Assembly: GCA_016717305.1 (NCBI GenBank)
Contig: JADKFY010000008.1
Location: 1-64,000 of the forward strand
Direction of reading: 5' to 3'
Length of the DNA: 64,000 bases
Source: Flavobacteriales bacterium
Lineage (GTDB): Bacteria; Bacteroidota; Bacteroidia; Flavobacteriales_F; PHOS-HE28
This document shows positions 1-7,786 of the stretch, piece after piece. The position numbers and the translations under genes were made by a program. Each line of letters opens with the position of its first letter. Position 1 is the stretch's first letter. A model generated the notes under the pieces. It was not told where the DNA came from. It saw only the letters and a program-made list of their open reading frames with translations, and searched no databases.

Positions 1-57
1 GCAGAGCCTCCCATCGCCTGATGTGACGTACGCTGCATTGTTACGGTTCCTAGTTGG

Positions 58-114
58 TAATACCCGCCACGCGCAGCCCACCGCACGTCACTCCGGAAGT
101 CGGGCGATCGCAGA
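58..114. repeat. Left copy of a 57-bp imperfect direct repeat flanking the GIY-YIG gene
   Basis: Aligned by eye, this stretch matches positions 617-673 at about 50 of 57 positions, including an uninterrupted 18-base match at its left end. The copies are 559 bp apart, one on each side of the small GIY-YIG gene. No open frame of note covers the repeat. It may be part of a dispersed intergenic element or a relic of a duplication. Confidence 0.7.
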
Positions 115-130
115 TCGGGGTCCCGGCTAT

Positions 131-176
131 CCGGAGTCTCACCAATGTTTATCGTGGGTCATTGGTGAGACTCCGG
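131..176. repeat. Perfect 17-bp inverted repeat (hairpin)
   Basis: Positions 131-147 are the exact reverse complement of 160-176, leaving a 12-base loop at 148-159. The stem is far longer than chance predicts. There is no T-run on either side, so it does not look like an ordinary intrinsic terminator. It lies between the left direct repeat and the GIY-YIG gene. Confidence 0.75.
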
Positions 177-277
177 GTCTTCAGTCGCAGAACCTCCCTC
201 GCCCAGAGTGACGTGGTCGTTGAGTGGAGTTCCGTGGTTTGGTTGGGGATACCGACTTCGCGCACGAACTTCACACC

Positions 278-589
278 ATGAAAGGTGGCTGGGTGTACAT
301 CATGACCAACAAGCACGACACCACCTTGTACACCGGTGTCACTTCGAATTTGATGAAGCGTGTTCTTCAGCACAAGAAGGGCATTTTCCCCGGTTCGTTC
401 ACAGATCAGTTCTTGTGCCACAAGTTGGCGTGGTTCGGATTTTATAACACGATCGTTGAGGCGATCGCCATGGAGAAGCGCATCAAGCATTGGCGGCGTG
501 CTTGGAAGGACGAATTGATCGAAAAGCTGAATCCGGACTGGAAGGACATGAGCGAGGACTGGTACCATGAACGGGATCTGGAGAAGTAG
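278..589 (+). CDS. GIY-YIG nuclease superfamily protein
   Basis: A 103-residue protein consisting almost entirely of a GIY-YIG fold domain. The N-terminal VYIM and LYTGVT segments are the family's GIY-YIG equivalents, followed by a basic helix (LMKRVLQHK). The MEKRIKHW segment carries the conserved glutamate expected to bind the catalytic metal. The length fits the small stand-alone (UPF0213/YhbQ-like) group. The ATG at 278 puts the motif at the very N-terminus as the family requires; the in-frame extension upstream looks spurious. The DNA substrate of these small proteins is mostly unknown. The gene sits alone between two direct-repeat copies and close to a 17-bp hairpin, which suggests a repeat-associated gene rather than an operon member. 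Confidence 0.85.
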   Translation: MKGGWVYIMTNKHDTTLYTGVTSNLMKRVLQHKKGIFPGSFTDQFLCHKLAWFGFYNTIVEAIAMEKRIKHWRRAWKDELIEKLNPDWKDMSEDWYHERDLEK

Positions 590-616
590 ATCGTTGTTGC
601 AATGCCTTGGTTGTGA

Positions 617-673
617 TAATACCCGCCACGCGCAACTCACCGCACGGCACTCCTAAAGCCGGGCGAACGCAGA
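617..673. repeat. Right copy of the 57-bp imperfect direct repeat
   Basis: Partner of positions 58-114, in the same orientation, with about seven mismatches and no gap. It starts 27 bp after the GIY-YIG stop codon. The rest of the 590-805 interval shows no gene. Confidence 0.7.
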
Positions 674-805
674 TACCGGAGCTGCCGTGTTCACATTCCT
701 TACTTGTTCTCGATGTAGGGTGAATGGACCCCGAACTGCCCGGCGATCCCGAACAGCCCGGTAAACGCATTCGACCCTGTACCACTAACCACCGATCCCG
801 TCCAA

Positions 806-2029
806 ATGAAAAAGCACGCTTTACTCCTGATCCTTTCCATCGCTCTCGGCCTTTGTTCCCATGCACAATACTGGCAAAGGATGAACTCCGGTACAACCGG
901 AACGCTGCATGACGTCTTCTTCATTTCCCCCTCCCAAGGATGGGTGGTGGGTAGTAATGCTTCGATCTTGACCACATTGGATGGTGGAGAAACATGGACA
1001 CCACAAGTTTCTCCCGTTGCTACATCCATCACGTTCAGAACGGTGGTCTTTACTTCGCCCACCAAAGGGTGGATCGCAGGAACATCCGCAACCTTGCTTA
1101 CGACGGAGGATGGTGGTTCTACTTGGACAAGTGTAGGGACCGGTACTTCATTGGACCACTACGACATGGTCTTCACATCTCCGGATACCGGATATATCGT
1201 GGGCGCCAATGGAGGGTCAGGTTACGTGAGGCGCACGTTCAATGGCGGCCTTACTTGGGCCTCGACCACGATGAGCGAACCCCTATATGCAGTTGATTTC
1301 ACTTCCAATACCAAAGGATGGGCCTGTGGGTATTTGGGCGTGATCTTCCGCACAACGAACGGGTTGACTTGGACGCAGCAAGTGGAAGCTGGCGCCAATG
1401 TGCTGTCTAACCTCTCCTGCATCGACATGGTCTCGGATACGGTGGGTTGGGCTGGTGGAAATTCGGGGAACAACAGGCGCACAGTGGATGGTGGCCTCAC
1501 ATGGGTGAACCAAGCATCTGGCACCTATGCGGGCAGGACCGGTATCTCGTTCTCGGATAACCAGAATGGATGGGCGAGTACCACAACGCCCTTGGGTGGA
1601 GGAGAATGCCCAGCAGGATGCCCAATGCGGTATACTTCGGACGGAGGTTCGAGCTGGACGACCGACACACTGCAGGGCCCAACGCTCTCCAACGTTTGGT
1701 TCTACGACACTTCCTTGGGCTGGGCCGTGGGTGATAATGGCTGGATCCTGCGCTACGGGAACGCAACGGGCAACTCGGTAGCTGAGATCACCCCCACGAA
1801 CACCATCCGGGTCAGCCCGAACCCGGTCAGTGATCGGTTGATGATCACGAGCAACGAACCGCTCAGGTCGGCCGAGGTGTTCAACTCCACTGGATCACTC
1901 GTGCTGACCTTAAATAGTGGTGGCATGAGGGATATCGATGTGAGTGCACTGCCGCCTGGTAGCTACGCTGTAAGGTTTTCCACCGGCAACGGCGCAGTAC
2001 CACAGGTGGACCGCTTTATAAAGGAATGA
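806..2029 (+). CDS. Secreted Ycf48/BNR-type beta-propeller with T9SS sorting domain
   Basis: A 407-residue exported protein. Residues 1-20 form a signal peptide ending CSHA-Q. Seven repeats of the form GW-x-G followed by T-x-D/N-GG-x-TW run to about residue 320, the pattern of photosynthesis-assembly-factor-like/BNR propellers; seven copies would make one closed seven-bladed propeller. The last 75 residues begin VSPNPVSD and end in short strands with PPGSYAVRF, a type A T9SS sorting domain, so the mature protein is probably surface-attached or released. It has no operon partner. The ligand cannot be told from the sequence. Confidence 0.85.
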   Translation: MKKHALLLILSIALGLCSHAQYWQRMNSGTTGTLHDVFFISPSQGWVVGSNASILTTLDGGETWTPQVSPVATSITFRTVVFTSPTKGWIAGTSATLLTTEDGGSTWTSVGTGTSLDHYDMVFTSPDTGYIVGANGGSGYVRRTFNGGLTWASTTMSEPLYAVDFTSNTKGWACGYLGVIFRTTNGLTWTQQVEAGANVLSNLSCIDMVSDTVGWAGGNSGNNRRTVDGGLTWVNQASGTYAGRTGISFSDNQNGWASTTTPLGGGECPAGCPMRYTSDGGSSWTTDTLQGPTLSNVWFYDTSLGWAVGDNGWILRYGNATGNSVAEITPTNTIRVSPNPVSDRLMITSNEPLRSAEVFNSTGSLVLTLNSGGMRDIDVSALPPGSYAVRFSTGNGAVPQVDRFIKE

Positions 2030-2113
2030 TCCAGTTCTGAACAGGGTTTTCAGCTCTGGGTCGAGATCAAAAGGTGCTTCCTGAACAACTGGCCCTCGTT
2101 GCTGTTACGCTCA

Positions 2114-2166
2114 ATACGGCCAAGGGATCCCCGTCATCACGGCGTCGCCATTTGCAGTTGGCGCTT
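2114..2166 (-). pseudogene. 3'-end fragment related to the small lipoprotein gene at 4216-4584
   Basis: On the minus strand this reads as a short open tail ending with the peptide VMTGIPWPY and a stop. The same peptide ends the lipoprotein gene 2 kb away. The DNA at 2114-2142 is identical over 29 bases to 4231-4259, and the next 24 bases match at 17. Frames upstream are closed by stops, so only about 17 codons survive. It is either a relic of a tandem paralogue or a dispersed repeat that happens to overlap the lipoprotein's 3' end. Confidence 0.5.
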
Positions 2167-2176
2167 AATTAAACCC

Positions 2177-2209
2177 GTGCAGGGTCTTCCGTCTTCGGAG
2201 ACCCTGCAC
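2177..2209 (-). terminator. Long hairpin downstream of the toxin-antitoxin pair
   Basis: An 11-bp perfect stem (2177-2187 with 2199-2209) is extended inward by three more pairs around a UCUU-type loop, with one bulged base. It begins 11 bp beyond the restored toxin stop. On the minus strand it is followed by GGGTTTAATT, a poor T-run, so it may act as an RNA-stability hairpin or a weak terminator. Confidence 0.55.
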
Positions 2210-2220
2210 CTCTACGCCCC

Positions 2221-2523
2221 TCACTTCTTGCGCTTGAATTTCTTCTTCGGGTGCTGGCTGGTGTGGAATACACGCACCACAGCGAGGTGGTCTTTCATTG
2301 GTCGGTAGAGGATCACGAAAGGAAAGCCGTTCACGTTCTACTGTCGAACCATACCACGCACCCGTGGCTCACCATTGGGGAACTGCGCAATGAAACCGAG
2401 TTCGTTATACACGGCCTCAATGAAGCCGACCGCTACTTTCATGCTACGCTCCGCATACCAGCTTGCTGCTGCGGAGATATCTGCATCCGCCTCATCGCTG
2501 ACGCGAACGGGAAGCAGGATCAT
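2221..2523 (-). pseudogene. RelE/ParE-family toxin interrupted by an in-frame amber codon
   Basis: Reads as a ParE/RelE-type toxin: an N-terminal helical part with DISAAASWYAER and FIEAVYNEL, then the C-terminal strands FPFVILYR and VVRVFHTSQ typical of the family. A TAG at 2338-2340 interrupts the frame after about 61 residues, just before the conserved FPFVILYR strand; without it the frame runs 100 codons, the normal toxin length, to the TGA at 2221. Family toxins act on DNA gyrase (ParE) or ribosome-bound mRNA (RelE). As read, the product lacks the C-terminal strands and is probably inactive. Its ATG overlaps the antitoxin stop in an ATGA. Confidence 0.75.
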
Positions 2524-2753
2524 TTGCGAATGGCTTTCAATGCACGTGTGCGCATCTGCTCCGGCGTGTAGGACTTGCCCACGCCACTTAGGTAGCGCTC
2601 CATGCTTGCGTCCAATTGTCGCACTTGTTCTGTGCTAAGCGTATAATGCGTAGCGCCTTCGAGCGTGCGCTCCATCGCAGCGATCACCCCTTCGTCCTCA
2701 ATGGTGGTAAGCTTGTGGATGAGCTTGACCTTGCGCTTAAGTATGTTCGACAT
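2520..2753 (-). CDS. Antitoxin partner of the ParE-like gene
   Basis: A 77-residue protein starting MSNILKRKVKLIH. The ATG at 2753 is preferred; an in-frame extension reaches 2897 but reads like non-coding DNA. The C-terminal half (TLSTEQVRQLDASMERYLSG, then a short arm) resembles the toxin-wrapping tail of antitoxins that pair with ParE/RelE toxins; a DNA-binding fold is not obvious. The 4-bp ATGA overlap with the following toxin gene is the usual antitoxin-first arrangement and supports the assignment. With the toxin broken, the antitoxin may be a relic or may neutralise a related toxin elsewhere. Confidence 0.65.
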   Translation of the reverse strand: MSNILKRKVKLIHKLTTIEDEGVIAAMERTLEGATHYTLSTEQVRQLDASMERYLSGVGKSYTPEQMRTRALKAIRK

Positions 2754-2925
2754 GGTCTCGTCGTGTTCGTTCACAGCGGAGATACGTTTTGACCTCAGCC
2801 CAAGTGTGATCTCTTCCCGTTGGTTGCGCACTTGATCCGGACCACAAATTCCAACAAGGTGCCAGTTGAAGCGGAATTGCAAAGCATAACGTAGCACCTA
2901 CTTTGCGCCCAACGCGAACCAGCCG

Positions 2926-4155
2926 ATGAAGAACGTGTGCCGATTTGTACTGTTGAGCCTATGTGCCGGGCTGCTCACCGGCTGCCATTTCATCAAGGTG
3001 CCCAAGTTGGCGAAGCAAGGGAACGTAACGAAGAGCGACTACCTGCATGAAGTGCCGTTCGACTATTCGAAGGGGCTGATCCTTGTGGATGTGTTGATCA
3101 ATGGCAAGACGTACAACTTCGTGTTCGATACCGGTGCGGAACTGAGCGTGATCGGTGCGCACATCAAGGATGCGGTGGATCACAAGGTGATCGCCTCGGC
3201 CAAAGTGAAAGCCACGCAGAACAAGTCGGAGAGCAAGGTCCACTTCATTCGCATACCCAGCATAATACTTGCCTCAGTGGACTTTGAGAACACCGGGGCC
3301 ATCATAGCCGACCTCGCGCATATGAACGAGCCCTTCGGTTGTAGGCCGATCGATGGGATCATCGGGAACAACCTGATGCGCAAGGCGGCATGGCAGATCG
3401 ACTATGCAGCGGAGAGGCTCAGGGTTTCTGACAGTACCGGGAAATTCAGTGTTTCTGAACAAGCTTCGGCCTTGGTCATGGACGCAGGCAGGTTCAGGAA
3501 CGTCTTCTTCGATGTGACGATCGATAGCGTGAGCGCTCGCTTTGCCTTCGATACCGGCTCCACGGGCAACATCCTTGCGGACAGTAGCTTCTTCGCTCGG
3601 CTGCAGGCGAAGAACCCGGCGTTGGAGTACACGAGCACAACCGGCTTCACGTCCACCGATCTGAATGGTAAGCAGACAGGCCGCACCATCAGCGCACGGG
3701 TGAAGCGCATTGATATTGAAGGTCTAGTGATCCCCGATCAGATCATCCTGCTCTCTGGTCGAAGTACCTACTTGATGGGCAATGAGGTCTATGAGCACTT
3801 CACCCTCACGATCGATTGGGAGCATGACACGTTGTTCCTGGACCCGACCAAACCGGTCGAGGCCGACACCTTGAAGGGCTTCGAGATCAGGATCGTGCCC
3901 AACTTCGTAACACGGCAGATGGAGATCGCCCGGTTCCAAGATCAGTATCCACTGGCCGACCCGATCGCCATGGATGCGAAGATCCTGAAGATCAATGCGG
4001 TGGATGTTTCGCACTTCACCATGGACGAGCTCTGTACTTATTGGGAACAGGAAGAGGAGAATTTCCGGAACACCAACACCCTTGATCTGGAGTTGCTGGA
4101 TGAAGGGGTAACGAAGCAGGTGCGGCTGACGAACAAGGTACTTCTGCCGAAGTGA
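2926..4155 (+). CDS. Lipoprotein with two retropepsin-like aspartyl protease domains
   Basis: A 409-residue protein with a lipoprotein signal (LLTGC, Cys20), so it is expected to be anchored in an envelope membrane. Two aspartyl protease signatures are present: FDTGAELSVIG (Asp68) and FDTGSTGNIL (Asp209). Retropepsins normally work as dimers of one such domain; here two lie in one chain. The C-terminal part from about residue 310 resembles a degenerate PDZ-like segment, as in Bacteroidota aspartyl-protease proteins. Substrate unknown. It stands alone, divergent from the toxin-antitoxin pair. Confidence 0.8.
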   Translation: MKNVCRFVLLSLCAGLLTGCHFIKVPKLAKQGNVTKSDYLHEVPFDYSKGLILVDVLINGKTYNFVFDTGAELSVIGAHIKDAVDHKVIASAKVKATQNKSESKVHFIRIPSIILASVDFENTGAIIADLAHMNEPFGCRPIDGIIGNNLMRKAAWQIDYAAERLRVSDSTGKFSVSEQASALVMDAGRFRNVFFDVTIDSVSARFAFDTGSTGNILADSSFFARLQAKNPALEYTSTTGFTSTDLNGKQTGRTISARVKRIDIEGLVIPDQIILLSGRSTYLMGNEVYEHFTLTIDWEHDTLFLDPTKPVEADTLKGFEIRIVPNFVTRQMEIARFQDQYPLADPIAMDAKILKINAVDVSHFTMDELCTYWEQEEENFRNTNTLDLELLDEGVTKQVRLTNKVLLPK

Positions 4156-4215
4156 GTAGGACCTGAGCAGGGCTATCCACGCGCAGATCCGCGCAGCTCC
4201 AGTAATGATCCGACA

Positions 4216-4584
4216 TCAATGACGTTCGGCATACGGCCAAGGGATCCCCGTCATCACGGAATCTCCATCCGCAGCTGGCACTTTGACACAAGCCACCATG
4301 GTGCCACCCGGACACATGTTCCAATGGACCAAGCTATCGTCCATGTCCATGCCGAATGCGATCGGTCCTTCCCATGCGCTCGAACGCAAGGCGACATACA
4401 ACGCACACGTCCGTTGGATGATGTTGAGATCGATCAGGTCCTTTTTCGCACTTGTCGCATGCACGTTCAGACTGATCGTTCGTTCCAATGGCCGTGTGTC
4501 GGACGAGCTGTCCAAGTGGTGAACGTGTCCGCAGGATACATAGAGGATAACGAGGAAGACGGAAAGCAAGAGTTCGGGTCGCAT
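4216..4584 (-). CDS. Small putative lipoprotein of unknown function
   Basis: A 122-residue protein beginning MRPELLLSVFLVILYVSCG, a hydrophobic signal with a cysteine at the expected lipid-attachment point (not a perfect lipobox). The mature part contains several cysteines and the C-terminal peptide VMTGIPWPY. I do not recognise the family. The start at 4584 is preferred over the in-frame ATG at 4605 because it gives a clean signal peptide. Its last codons lie in a segment (4231-4283) repeated at 2114-2166, suggesting a once-duplicated gene or overlap with a repeat. It is convergent with the aspartyl protease gene and divergent from the large surface protein. Confidence 0.55.
   Translation of the reverse strand: MRPELLLSVFLVILYVSCGHVHHLDSSSDTRPLERTISLNVHATSAKKDLIDLNIIQRTCALYVALRSSAWEGPIAFGMDMDDSLVHWNMCPGGTMVACVKVPAADGDSVMTGIPWPYAERH
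4231..4283. repeat. Second copy of a 53-bp repeat (29 bases identical to 2114-2142)
   Basis: Positions 4231-4259 match 2114-2142 exactly; the remaining 24 bases match at 17. Both copies lie just downstream of plus-strand genes. This copy encodes, on the minus strand, the last residues of the small lipoprotein. Confidence 0.75.
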
Positions 4585-4839
4585 GTATAGAAGGACGCGC
4601 CACAACGAAAGAGGTTACGAGCACCATTTAAGCCTTGGCCTAAAATGGTTGGTGGTAATAATAGCCAAAGGTGGGCCATGGGGATCCGGTGAAGTAAATG
4701 TTCATTCATATCAGCCCAGAGGAAGGGTATTGGAGCACAGGGTCTGCTGTTGTCCATTTGCTGAGCAACCTAATTTATTTTGGAACGTCTATCATTACAC
4801 AGGCATTCGTGCTTCGCTAACCAAGACCGCCACCGCCCC

Positions 4840-7743
4840 ATGTTACGTTCCACATTCACTCGGGTCCTGCTCATAACGGTGTTCGCCGTGGGGCTATTCC
4901 GTCCGGGTGCTGCTCAGACATTCCCGTTCACGAGCGGCCCTATTCCTCTTTGCGATACCAGTACGTTCACGGCCAGCGTTAGCGGAGTGGGTTACCTGAT
5001 CACCCCTGATCCATGGAATTGGGGGCCTTTCTTGGACAATGTGCTGCTCAACATCACCACGGACCATCCACAAACGCTTCAGATCTCCTTGACGTCACCG
5101 GAAGGAACGACTATTCTGCTATCGGCCTTCAATGGTGCAGGAGGCCAGAACTACACCAATACCAATTTCTCGAGTTGGGGGTGGAACAGCATTACAACCG
5201 GGACAGCGCCCTTCACCGGCAATTTTGCGCCACAAAGTGGCTCTTTGAACGATTTCGCCGGAGAAAGTGCTGACGGCACCTGGACGATCACCGTGATCGA
5301 TACGGCCTGTGTGAATGGGGGGACCGGACCCGGTGGTCCATGGGTACCGGGCTGGTTCACCGGAGGTACAGGTAGCGGAGCAATGGCATTCGGGTTCAGT
5401 AGCCCACCACCACCTTGCACTACGGATATGGGTACGCAAACCGCTTACCTCTGTCCCGGGGAAACTGCGGATATTCTGGGCTATTTCGTTACTGGCTGGG
5501 ACTTTGGGCAAGGTGTCACGTTCAATATCTGGGCATCGAATGGAAATCCAGTTCCCGATCCATCAGCGGTAAGCACACCGGGTTGGTATAACGTTGATGG
5601 CTACGATTGGTCCGGCTGTAGCTATTGGGGTTCATTCGAGGTGGTATCCACACCGCAGATCGCCTTAGGCCCGGACTTGGCGGTGGACCACTGCTCAGGC
5701 GCGGGTCCCTTGGACTTGTCTACTTTGTTCAGTCTAGCTGGTTTGCAGCCTGCTTGGTCGTTGGATGGCTCACCGATTACGACTGCAACCGCTTCAGCGG
5801 CCACTACACCAGGGGTGTATGAGCTGATCGTTCAGAACAATGGCGGCTGTGGGGACACTGCGCTGGTCACCCTCGACATTGTTACCGGACCGATGTTGGG
5901 AGCGGACCAATCCATGAACATTTGCCCGGGCGGCAGCGCTGACCTCACCGCTTTGTATAATTCCAACGGGGACACGGAGGCATGGAGCTTTGGCGGTGCA
6001 GTCTTTACTACACCTACCATGGCCACGGATGCTGGCGTATACACGTTGGTCGTGACCAATGCGACCGGTTGCACGGACACTGCAATGGTCACCTTGGATA
6101 TGCTGGCCGGAGGGGTGTTGGGTGCCGACCAAGCCATTGCGCTTTGCAGCAATGAAGTATTGGACCTGGATGGCTTGTACGCCTCGGGTGGCGTTGGCAC
6201 GACATGGACCTTAATGGGTATACCGGTTGCTGACCCAAGCTCCGTTAATGAAGCAGGAACCTATCAAGTTGTTGGTGACTGGTCCGGTTGCACGGACACT
6301 GCGCTTGTTACTGTTACGGTGGATACAGCCCCGGACTTGGGACCGGATGTCAACGTGAATGCATGTGACGGTGATGCGGTGGACCTTACAGCGAGCTTCG
6401 GAACAACAGGCACCACTACTTCTTGGACACTTGCCGGCGTTGCAGTTGTGGATCCTAGCGCAGTGGACGTGGGTGGCACATACACGCTGACCGCGACGAA
6501 CTTGGCGGGTTGCAGCGATGTTGCTGATCTGTTCCTGACCGTTTCTCCGAACCCGACGTTGGGTGCTGATCAGTCAGTTGCCATTTGCGATGGCACCACC
6601 CTCGACCTCGCCGCTTTGTACACGATAGGCACTGCGACAGCGAATTGGGACCTGAACGGTGTTCCTGTTGCCGACCCGACCGCCATATCTGCCGCAGGAA
6701 ACTACGTGCTGACCGCGACGAATGCCTCTGGCTGCTCTGCGACTGCGACCGTAACAGTGACCTTGGAAGTGGCTCCGGCTCTTGGTCCCGACCAGGTGGC
6801 CAGTATCTGTTCCGGCACTTCCTTGGATCTTTCCAGCTACTATGTCACCAATGGCCTTCCTGGCTTCTGGACACTCGCCGGCGTGCCGGTGGCTGACCCT
6901 ACGACAGTAGTGAACATGGGAAGCTATCAACTTGTGGTCACCAACTCTGCGGGTTGCTCCGATACGGCATCTGTCGTCCTTACGGTGAACCCGACCCCCT
7001 CACTTGGCGCAGATCTTTCATTCACGTTATGTCCATGGCAAACGGTGGACCTGACCACGGCCTTTCCGACCTCCGGACTGAGTGCTGTGTACATGAATGA
7101 TGGTTCGGTAGTGGACGAGCCCACCGCCGTCAACGTTGCTGGTATTTACGAGGTCTCGGTAACTGATGCGAACGGCTGCATGGATACGGCAGTGGCGACC
7201 ATCGTGAACGTGGAGTGCTTATGCGAAGCGGACTTTACGGAAGATGCCCATTGCATGCAAGAGCCGGTGAAGTTCGTCTTGCTCGCGGACTCGGTGATCA
7301 TGGATGCACGTTGGGAATTTGCGGATGCCGTTGGTGGTTCATCCGCGATCGATCCGTTGGTGAAATTCAACAAGGAAGGCGAAGTGCAGGTAACGTTGCA
7401 GGCCACGTTGGGTTGTGGAGTGGTAACGGTGGAACGCACCATTCGGCTAGTGGACTGCACGAAGGAATGCAGCGTTTTCATCCCCAACACCTTCACCCCC
7501 AACAATGATCAGATCAATGATGACTGGAGCTGGGTGGGCGCGTGCAAGCCGGAGGATTTCTCCATGGAGGTCTTCGATCGGTTCGGCGAGGTGATCTTCG
7601 CGAGCAAGGATCCGGAGCTCTCTTGGGATGGGACCTTCGGCGGTGTGTCGTCCCAACCCGGAGTGTATGCCTATCGTGTTAAGTATCGGTTGCCCTATCA
7701 GGAAGCGCAGCGGGTGGTGGGTTCTGTGACTTTGTTGCGCTAG
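4840..7743 (+). CDS. Secreted P-domain / Ig-like repeat protein with CHU_C gliding-motility C-terminus
   Basis: A 967-residue surface protein. The ATG at 4840 gives a signal peptide ending PGAAQ; the longer frame from 4780 adds polar residues unlikely in a signal. Residues ~30-180 form a proprotein-convertase P-domain-like jelly roll (DGTWTITVIDTACVNG). A divergent Ig-like unit and then seven tandem ~75-80-residue units follow, each starting LGxD, with a Cys about six residues later, and ending G-x-Y-x-L...GC-x-DTA. The C-terminus (IPNTFTPNNDQINDDW ... SWDGTFGG ... PGVYAYRVKYR) is the gliding-motility-associated CHU_C domain, a type B T9SS signal. Probably an adhesin-like surface protein; ligand unknown. 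Confidence 0.88.
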   Translation: MLRSTFTRVLLITVFAVGLFRPGAAQTFPFTSGPIPLCDTSTFTASVSGVGYLITPDPWNWGPFLDNVLLNITTDHPQTLQISLTSPEGTTILLSAFNGAGGQNYTNTNFSSWGWNSITTGTAPFTGNFAPQSGSLNDFAGESADGTWTITVIDTACVNGGTGPGGPWVPGWFTGGTGSGAMAFGFSSPPPPCTTDMGTQTAYLCPGETADILGYFVTGWDFGQGVTFNIWASNGNPVPDPSAVSTPGWYNVDGYDWSGCSYWGSFEVVSTPQIALGPDLAVDHCSGAGPLDLSTLFSLAGLQPAWSLDGSPITTATASAATTPGVYELIVQNNGGCGDTALVTLDIVTGPMLGADQSMNICPGGSADLTALYNSNGDTEAWSFGGAVFTTPTMATDAGVYTLVVTNATGCTDTAMVTLDMLAGGVLGADQAIALCSNEVLDLDGLYASGGVGTTWTLMGIPVADPSSVNEAGTYQVVGDWSGCTDTALVTVTVDTAPDLGPDVNVNACDGDAVDLTASFGTTGTTTSWTLAGVAVVDPSAVDVGGTYTLTATNLAGCSDVADLFLTVSPNPTLGADQSVAICDGTTLDLAALYTIGTATANWDLNGVPVADPTAISAAGNYVLTATNASGCSATATVTVTLEVAPALGPDQVASICSGTSLDLSSYYVTNGLPGFWTLAGVPVADPTTVVNMGSYQLVVTNSAGCSDTASVVLTVNPTPSLGADLSFTLCPWQTVDLTTAFPTSGLSAVYMNDGSVVDEPTAVNVAGIYEVSVTDANGCMDTAVATIVNVECLCEADFTEDAHCMQEPVKFVLLADSVIMDARWEFADAVGGSSAIDPLVKFNKEGEVQVTLQATLGCGVVTVERTIRLVDCTKECSVFIPNTFTPNNDQINDDWSWVGACKPEDFSMEVFDRFGEVIFASKDPELSWDGTFGGVSSQPGVYAYRVKYRLPYQEAQRVVGSVTLLR

Positions 7744-7786
7744 CCGGCATCTCGTCCCAGAGGGAAGGTTTCGTACCCTTGTGCAA

